NCBI RefSeq assembly: GCF_965638725.1
Contig: NC_134949.1
Span: 53,286,151-53,350,150 of the forward strand
Reading direction: 5' to 3'
Length of the DNA: 64,000 nucleotides
Source: Aptenodytes patagonicus
Lineage: Eukaryota; Chordata; Aves; Sphenisciformes; Spheniscidae
This document shows, one piece after another, positions 38,001 through 47,000 of the stretch. The translations under genes and the position numbers were made by a program. The notes beneath the pieces are model-generated. The model searched no databases. It was not told where the DNA came from and was given only the letters and a program-made list of their open reading frames with translations. How positions within the stretch are numbered: position 1 is the first letter of the stretch; every line of letters starts with the position of its first letter.

Positions 38001-41000
38001 AATTTTTTTTCTGGCCTGTCCTGGTTTTGGCTGGGATATAAACCAGGACCCAGCCCCTTGAACCTAGTGTTTTATCCTGCATGCTAACCTACATCAGGAG
38101 AAGTCCTGACCCCAGCTTAATCTCCTGCCTTGGGCACTCATGTGTGATGTGTAATCAAAGCTCCTTGCCTTTCAGATTGTGCACTAGCCTAATGGCAAGG
38201 GACTTTGATTTCACAGCTCTTCAAAAAAATATGGTCGCCTGTAGTGTGCTGAGCCTTCTGTGGAATGTTCTTGAAATCCTGGGTGGATAGAAGTGTCAGT
38301 GATAGAACCTGGAGTCCTGTGTCTATTTAAAGTCTTATGCATAGTATTTTCCATTAGCTGTTTCTGTATGCCTTCCCATTCAACCTATTCTTCTTGGATA
38401 GTGCTCAAGTCTTCTGAAAAATTCAAGTACCAATGCAGTTCACTGGAAAGATGTTCAAATTTGGTCTAAGTTTGGCCTTAGTTCTTACAGGGTATGGATT
38501 CTGTTTCTTGTGAGAGTCTGCCACTTCTTTTTGAGGGTGGCTTCCTCTTACCTGAAATCTTCTAAGGTTAGAGTTTTCTGCAGCTAACAGCTCAGGCACC
38601 AGTCACCTCTGCAGATTTTTGCCAGCACAGTCCCGACATGGAAGTATGTGCTAGACTTGATACCTTTTAAACAGCTGTCCTCTTAGATCAAGTGTGCCAG
38701 CCTGATGGCTAGATGCAGCAAACAGAAGTTCTGTTGTTGCTGCTTACTTGCAACACCTCTGATGCTTATTGGAATGAATTTGCCAACAGGGCAAAGGTTA
38801 AACTAAGTGGGAAGGGGTGCTAATTCCAGGGTGAAGGGATTAAGAGGATAATGGTGGAATCTGCATGGAAACTGTTGCCCTTGCAATATCAGTCTCACTA
38901 CATTTTTTTGTGACGGCATAACTCCTTGTGTATTGCAGCACATGAAACAAAACATCTAAGAAGCTGGTAAGTTCCCTTTCCATAGAGAAATGCTTGTAAC
39001 TTTCAGTGTACTAACAGGTCTAAGTCTATCTTAAGAATTCCCTTAAACCAAAAAGTTAGAAGCCTTAGACATAGTTATATACCTAGAGGTATATGCTTTG
39101 GGCCATACAGATAGATTAAAAATAAAAAAACATGCGTTCAGAGATTCCCAAGGAATATATAACAGGCAAGTTCTAGCAATCAAGTCAGGAAAGATGAAAA
39201 CTGTATCTTTAGCTTGTATCCTTCCTTGTTATAGCTACTACTAGGAAACTTTATGAGAAAAAACTGTTGAAACTGATGGAGCAAGGTCCAGAACTGAAGG
39301 CACCTGTGCCTCTCCCAGCAATTTCTTCAACTGCTGAGAACACCAGACAGAATGGAAGTAATGATTCTGACCAGTACAGTGACAATGAAGAAGGTAAGAC
39401 TTAAGTGGAACTTGCATGTGAACTATTCAAATTATACATCAGCAATACTTGCAGTAGAAGAAATATCTAAGGAGGGCATGATCTTGCTGTTAGGTGAGGC
39501 TTTAAGATACTGCTGTAGACCATGTGAGTCATGTACTTGATCATGCAGTACTAGTACAGTTATCCAGGTGCCTGTTCTGGGAAAAGAAACTTTTTGCTAC
39601 TAAACTGTTTCCTTTTGTCCATTTTCCCCAGATTGGAGCCTGTAAATCTGATAGGTAGGAGAACTGCGTATGAAGTGTTCAGTGCTGTTTGCACTTCATC
39701 TTTAAGTGCAAGCGCAATTTTGTCTTACGGTGCTTACTGTAGTTATCTTTGCTATGGGATAGTGTATGAATGTTTGTTTAATAAACTGCTGTACTTTTTT
39801 AATATTGTTTAATGTCTCATGTATGACTCAATCCCTCTTATGCTCTGTTCCTTACGGACTTAGTTTGGGGTGGGTTGATTGATTGGTCTTGGGTGTGGTT
39901 TTTGCAGTTTTAATATCAAGTTTATATCCAAAAAGTGTAGGAGTGGGGGAAGTGGAACCTAAAACACACCGTCATACATCTTACAAAAAGTAAAAAAAGT
40001 GTAGGCTTTGAAGAGTGTCTTGAATGGAATGTTAGAATATGCTTATTTTGTGTGGTTTGGTTTTGGGGGTGGGGTGGTTTGTTTTTTTTTTTTTTACAGG
40101 AACTTCCATGGAGACAGGACAGAAAGGGTTGAAATACAAGTAGGAACTCGATGGATCTCCCTTGCATATTTGGGCTTTTTTTTGAACTTTAATCTCTTGC
40201 ACTTTCAGGCGGGGAGGGGGATGTTAGATTTATTTAGTTATTTCGTTATTTATTTTTAGGACAGCCAAGAGCCCAGTCACAACTGACAGCTATCTCCTTA
40301 TACTTACATATGCTTCATCTAATTACCAAACTGTTCAAACACTGGGGGGGGGGACCAAAACCAAACACATCCCACCCCCCCAGCAAAAAAAAGTTTTCTA
40401 TAAATAAACTCTAAATATGTTGGTATAATGCTATTAGAATTTTAGAAAGGGGTTGGAAATAATACATCCTCTTACTGGTAAAATGACTGCTAACCACTCA
40501 CCCTTCTTCTGCATCAAAAAGGAGTTTTATATAAAAGGATCTATTTTAAAGGAAATGAAACTAACAGCCTAAACAATGTTGAAAAGCTTCAATACCCTTA
40601 CTACAATCAGTAGTATAATGGTACTTTGGTTAAAGTAATTGCAACTTGATACCAGTTTCTAAATGGAACTGCTGGATTGGTCAAAGCTTATCTGAAATGT
40701 AGGGGTTTTAGGACAAAACTGAAATACTAGGGTCAGTGTTTTAAAATAATTTTTAAGGTTATTGTTCAAAAGTCTTTGTTCTTCTACATTCAATGGAGAA
40801 ACTTGCCTGTATCTTGCAACTTTTTAAGAAAATGGTAACTCATAACAGAGTTATGTTGCCTCTTAAAATGAATTTTTATTAAAATACAATTGGTTTAAAC
40901 TAGTACAACAACCAGTAGTATTATAGAAACTAGTTATATTAAAACTGGTTACAGATCCGAAGACTGAGCTGAGGCTTGAGAAGAGAGAACCATTGAAAGC

Positions 41001-44000
41001 CAGGACAAAGACTCCAGTAGCACTCAAACAAAGAAGAGTTGTTGAACACAACCAGGTATGTTTAATTTAGTGGCATCTGGAATGGCTACTAACTGCAGGT
41101 GATGTGCTCACTAAATACCTTACTACTTCTAACATAATCACATTTGACTAATTGAGCTATGCTAGTTTTTTAAAAGTTCTTTCAGAAAGCCTGTACTAAT
41201 ACAGCATGAAAGTCTTGTGAATTAACTATAGCTGCTGGTTTTAGCCTGTCTGATAACATTTAAAATTATGGTCTGCTAAAAGCTGTTTGTCTGACTTGCC
41301 AGCTGCTGTAGCACCTACTAGAGAGAAATAATAGGCAACCTTAACATGTTTAGTTTTGGAAACCTGACAGGTTTTTAAGTCAGATGGGCTGATATCATCC
41401 TGTTGGATGTTTGTAAACAACTTGATTCAATAAAAGAAGCTGTTTCTTAAAAAAAAAAAAAAAAAAAAAGTTTAGAAAACGGTTGGGGTTTTTTTGTTTG
41501 TTTTTTTTGGAAATGTTTTTAAATACATATACATCATATTTCTATCTGGTTTGATATCTATAGATGCATGTATGCATTTAAATACATGTGTAATGACTGT
41601 GATTTAAATACAATACATGAAGTAATGTTCTTCTGTATATGCCTATATTTATATATATAGAACTGTGTGTGTACACACATGCACTAGCTATTCATATAAT
41701 ATTTTTTCCTCAACTATGCTTGTAGCAGCAGTACTAGAGCAGACATTAATTTGTTGGAAAGCTTCTCTTAAGAAGAAAAATAATAAATAACAAGTTTAAA
41801 TCTCGCTGTATGTACCACTTGTCCTTTACCTTTAAATAATACTAGTTCTGTTGTCTCGGTGAAAGAGGGATTTTACAGAAGCACCTCAGGTTTTCACACT
41901 GCTGGCTGAATACTGGATTCAGTAGTTGGTGGCTGATCCGTCCTTGTGATGTGACAGTGTCACTAAATACCCTGTTCCCCAGCTTAAGTTACTTAAGATC
42001 TTTACAGTGTTATTCATCTGACCAAGAAGTAGTGGACTTGTGCTACAGTAAAGGACTTGTATAGAAAACGTTCAGTGACTCAAAATCTGACCTGTTAATA
42101 GCTTTGATGTATTTTAGCAGATCAGTGACTTTTCTCACTCCTTTATAGTATGGTAAATGCCAGATACACACTATCTAAATAGGAAGTATGTATGTATAAA
42201 CATGCTTTTGCTATGGGTGTCTCTTAAAGCAGGTAACACGCTGCTATGTGAGCTTTGGGTAATACAACACAGTTATGGAGATCCATAACTAGTTCTGCTT
42301 ATTTTTAATTGGATTTAAGATGAACACATTTCACTTCTACAAATCAAAACACACAGTTCAACACACAAAGTATTCCTTAATTTATTCAGGCAACTTCTGC
42401 TCATGATGGTCTTTATAATGGGAATCTGAATCTTGAGGTTCTTGTATTTTAAGGATTACTTTTTTTTGAATTGCTATTCACCCAGAAATCCCTGCCAGCC
42501 TCAGTATAATAGAGGTATTTAATTCAGCTATCAACAAACAAAGCTTCCTAGTTTTCAGGAACCCACTTACAGAATAAAAGGGAAGAGATACAGTGATGTA
42601 TTTTTGTGGCATTTTCAAGTGATGAGTGTTTACTCAATTTTTTTGTCATCCACTTTCACTGTAATAGCATTAGGTCATTACTGTGTTTTGTCTTGCAATC
42701 TTTTACATGTGCAGTATAGATGCAATATTTTGTGACTTGCATATTTTAATTACCAGTAGTTAATCAAAGGAATATCACTTAGATTAATCAAAAAATGATC
42801 TAATTTCAAACCGATGCCAAATTCTTCAGAAACACTTAACTCTATAGTTTGTTAAACCTTTTACCTTTCAATTCCTGACTGCTGTGTTTAAAAAAAAAAC
42901 CAAAAAAAACCCCAAAAAACAAACCACCACCAGCAAAAATTTACAGCTGCTTGAATCCAAGAACAACAGTGTTTTTGGCTAGCAAATGTGTGGTCATATA
43001 TTTTGCTGAGAATAAAAGTGGAAGACAGGGAAGATGTTATCTTCTTTTTCTTTTCCTCTTCCTGTGAAATTGGATCTTAAGTTTGCAGCTGATGTATCAA
43101 GTGACCGTACTCATTCTGCAGAACTATATGCAACTGTCATGCACTGTGTGGCATTGGCTCAAAGATTATGAGGCTCTGAAGAGTGGTGGGGCTGAATTGG
43201 TTGGTAGTGTGGTCTGAGCAGACTTGTTAGTCACTTCTAGGTCCTGTCCAGCACTAATCTTAGTCCAGATGTATGTAGCTGAAAGGATTGTCATTTGGCA
43301 TGGATGGATGTTGCTGTTCTCTTAAGAAAAGAGTGCAAACAGTCTTTAAGCAGGTTGGTGCAAAAGAAATTGGGTGGGGAGGTTGAGCAGGCTTATGGGT
43401 CTTACCAGTCAGTTAGCAGTGGAGGGCTAGATGAATTTGAGCTCTGCTGTTTGTGCTTAATTGCCTCCTCATAGTGAACTGGAAAAGTTGGAAGAAAACC
43501 CGAATTTGAATGCCCCCTTCCAATCAGGTATGTGAATATAGAGTTAGAGTTCAAAACTGAGCCGAAGGCCTCACAGTAGATGGCACTGGACAGAAAGAGG
43601 CGGGCTACACAACTTAAGTGTTAAGGAGTCCTAGCAACGTAGAGCTACTCTCTCTCCTTGAGACTTTGTATAGTGACATTCTGTGTGTGCTGTGTTCTCC
43701 TACTCCTCCCTGCATTTTTTTGGCTACCTGTATAGCTGGGCTTCTTAAAAATAAAACAAACAGCATTGCAGCTGCTGGCATACAAATTTCATGTGCCATA
43801 CACTCAATAAAAAACTTCGTAAGTGATAGCTGAGGTAAACTCATAATCTATAGCTTCACTGCTCGTGAGTGATATGACAGTTAAAAGCACATGTGGAATA
43901 GTACTTGTGTAATACACCATTGTAAATTTCTCTGGTTATATACAGGGTATTGGTGTACCTAAACATGAGTATTACATTCTAACAAGGTTTATTTAGTTCA

Positions 44001-47000
44001 GATATTTGTGGGATAAGCAGACAAGGCCTGCTCAATTGACAGTAACGATAACTATAACTGTAGACAACTTTTTTTTTTAATTTTGTCTGTTGAATATGCT
44101 CTGCTGAAGTCTGGATGGGTCTTAACGCAGTAGACTGTTTTTTTCCTAGACTTTCATGCAAGAAAAAACTTGGTACTTCAGATGCTTGTCAGTCATGTGT
44201 CTTAAGAACTAAGGAGAGAGACTGTTATTTACTGAAGTACTTTTAACTTTTCATTAGAAGAAAACTAGTTCCTAGTCAAACAGCCTGGGGCAGGGGAGCT
44301 CTCCATTAGCAGGAGGAGAGAGTTGCCTTACTGCTTTCTTGAGTGGAATCACTCTGAAATTAGTGTTTTTCTCTAAGCTTCTAAAGAAGAACACCTCTCA
44401 AATAGAAAGTGTTTGGGGGTGAGGTGGGGAGCCATGATTGAAGGTTGCAGGTTAAGCTTTTCTTAATAGGGAAGAGAAGCCAGTGTCTGGTGAATATATA
44501 AAGAGGGGTTGGGAGATCTTTCATCAGAAGTCTGTTTAAATTGAAAAGAATATTGGAGACTTAGGCTGAAATCTACAATTCTATACAAAACATCTGACTC
44601 TGTTTGCACTTGAGGCTTGTGCATAAATAAACATCATAAATATACATCATTTGGTTTTCAAAGTATTTCAGTGACTTTGGAGTAAAGCAAAACACTTGTG
44701 CTCCCTCTGCTGGATATGTAGCAGCTGTAATACAGACCTTACATTAAGAATCATAAAGCTGCTCAGCTTCTAGTTTCACTGGAGTAACTTTGAAGATACA
44801 AGTGGGAAATGGATAAGAGCATTGTTAGACTTTTTTTTTTCTTTCTCCTCTCTTGATAAATAAGTACTTTCCAGCCTGCTCTCTTAACACATTGTTTTGG
44901 AGCTAATACTGTTCCAGTGCAGTTATTTCTGCTGTTAGACCTGTCATTGACAGTTGCACCAGTCTGTATAACTTCCATCAGCACCGAGTGTAACTTGGTA
45001 ATACATCAATGCATGAGGTGTTAATGTGCAAAGATTTCAGTATTAACAAAGTAATAATTTTTATTTTTAAACTTAACCAAATAAAAAGGAAAATATTGTA
45101 TATAATCTAGAAGAAGCAGGCCCCCGTCTCCCTTTCCCTCTAGGTCTATGTTTGGAATTAATTTTGAGGAGGATTTTTTTCTTTGAGCATGAAACTTGCA
45201 ATGAGGCATCAGGAATGATGTGTGTTTCTTAATGGCTATGAAAGTTTGGCACTTCATGTTGTTACTTACATTTGTAAAGAACTGTGTCAGACTTGATCAT
45301 TTAAACCCACTGTTATGTGAAAATTGTGTGAGTTTCATCTCTGTATGTGGAAACTTTTAAGATTATAACACATCTCCCCCTGCCCCCTGTGGCTGGAGAT
45401 TTAGTTCCTGTTGAAATATAGGTGGCTGTGCCTAAACCATTCCCATCTCTGCTTGAGAGAATAGACCCCAATCTGGGTAGAAAACAAGGCGATGCTTTCT
45501 GCTTATGCTCATAGATTAATTTTTTTTGTGTAGGCAGGTGACATAATGGGCCTGAAAGGTAGCGTATCTGCTGTCCATGACTTGATGTAACTACTTGTAG
45601 CATTAGTTGTTTCACGCTATTGCAGTGAGCAGATTATCAGTTTTTACTGTTGGGCATTATCTAGTCAGTTCTGTATTTGAAAAATAATGTGCTCTGACAT
45701 AAGTATTGTGTTCAACACTACTAATCTAGCTAGCTATTCATTATTGAATGTATTAGGATCCAAATTTGTTTTCGATTGTAGACACACTGCTTCTGGGAGT
45801 ATGCATGCTATTCTGGCTTTTGGTTGTGGGTATCCAATGTTGAGAGCTGGCTTTCACGTATTTGATCATGTGTTTGATGCTTGAATAGACCTATTCTCAA
45901 GATGGAGTTACTGAGACTGTCTGGACAAGTGGATCTTCAAAAAGTGGACCTCTGCAGGCATTTTCTAGGGAGTCTACAAGAGTGTCAAGAAGAACACCAA
46001 GGAAAAGGGTGATGAGAGGCTTATTATAATAGACAAGCTTTTTTTTCTCACTATTAGGGTCCCAGTGGCTATTTTATTCAATTGTTTTCTTTTGTTTGTT
46101 TTAAACAAACAGGTGGAAGCTACAGCACAGTTGCCTGTAGATGATGCTGTAATAACAGAGAGTACTCCCATAGCTGAAACTATATTGACTGCAAGCAACG
46201 AGACCCTAGTAAATATGCTTAGTAAATATGTTTAATAAATCATGGAAGTGGTATTCTTCTGTAATATATCTTTACTGACAGAATCATTCTGTTTTGAACA
46301 GATAGTCTTACTTTCCTTAAAACAGTCTTCTATTCAGTAGTCTTTGAAACCACGTATTCAGTATCTGAATTAGTACCTAATGCTGTTCACTTTGAGATGG
46401 GACTAGGTAGACACCTAGGTTCCATCTAATGTCTTTTGGGGGGGAGGGTTGAGTAGAACCACTTTAAAAGCTCAGATCTTTTCTTAATTTATTTAAGTAC
46501 ATGCAGAATATCTGCTTTTAAGTTTGGCTTTTCTTGCGAACTAAATAGCCTTTATGTTTCTAAATAGCTTAAAAGAAACTACTTGGAATGATAAGCAATG
46601 TGTTTCCTGTGCTTATTTCAGAGTATCTGTTACGTAACCTTCTTGAGTTAACTCCTAACATGCATATATGCAGTGCACATAAAGGTTTTGTTGTTTGGTT
46701 CTGCCCCCTTCTCGCTTTTATTTTGTATTTTGGCTGATTCTGAGTTTGAACAATTTTGAATCTCGGCAGGTTGTCAATAGGGTGCCTGGAAATTTCAAGC
46801 ATGCAGCTCCTACACTGTCAATCAGTGAACTCTCAGACATGCCCAGAAGAACACCAAAGAAACCATTGATGACAGCTGAAGTAAATAAATTAAAACTTAG
46901 ATTGCTATTGCTTATTCTCTGTGAACAAGATTCTTGTGTGTATGTGCTTACTCATTAGTACAGAAGGGGTGGAGGATGTCACTGCCCAGGTGGCACTAGT

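Larger units (their letters stand above)
41056..45888 (+). other. TMPO: TMPO intron 4 (4.8 kb), no alpha exon
   Basis: In mammals the 1.5-kb LAP2-alpha exon lies in this part of the gene. The longest open frame here is about 100 codons and none looks coding, so the exon is absent. The intron holds the possible retrocopy tail and a CTCF-like motif near 44700. Confidence 0.8.

Noticed and set aside
43465-43528. Possible exon with AG and GT borders in TMPO intron 4
   Set aside because: In the phase needed after exon 4 it starts with a TGA stop, so it cannot be a coding cassette exon.
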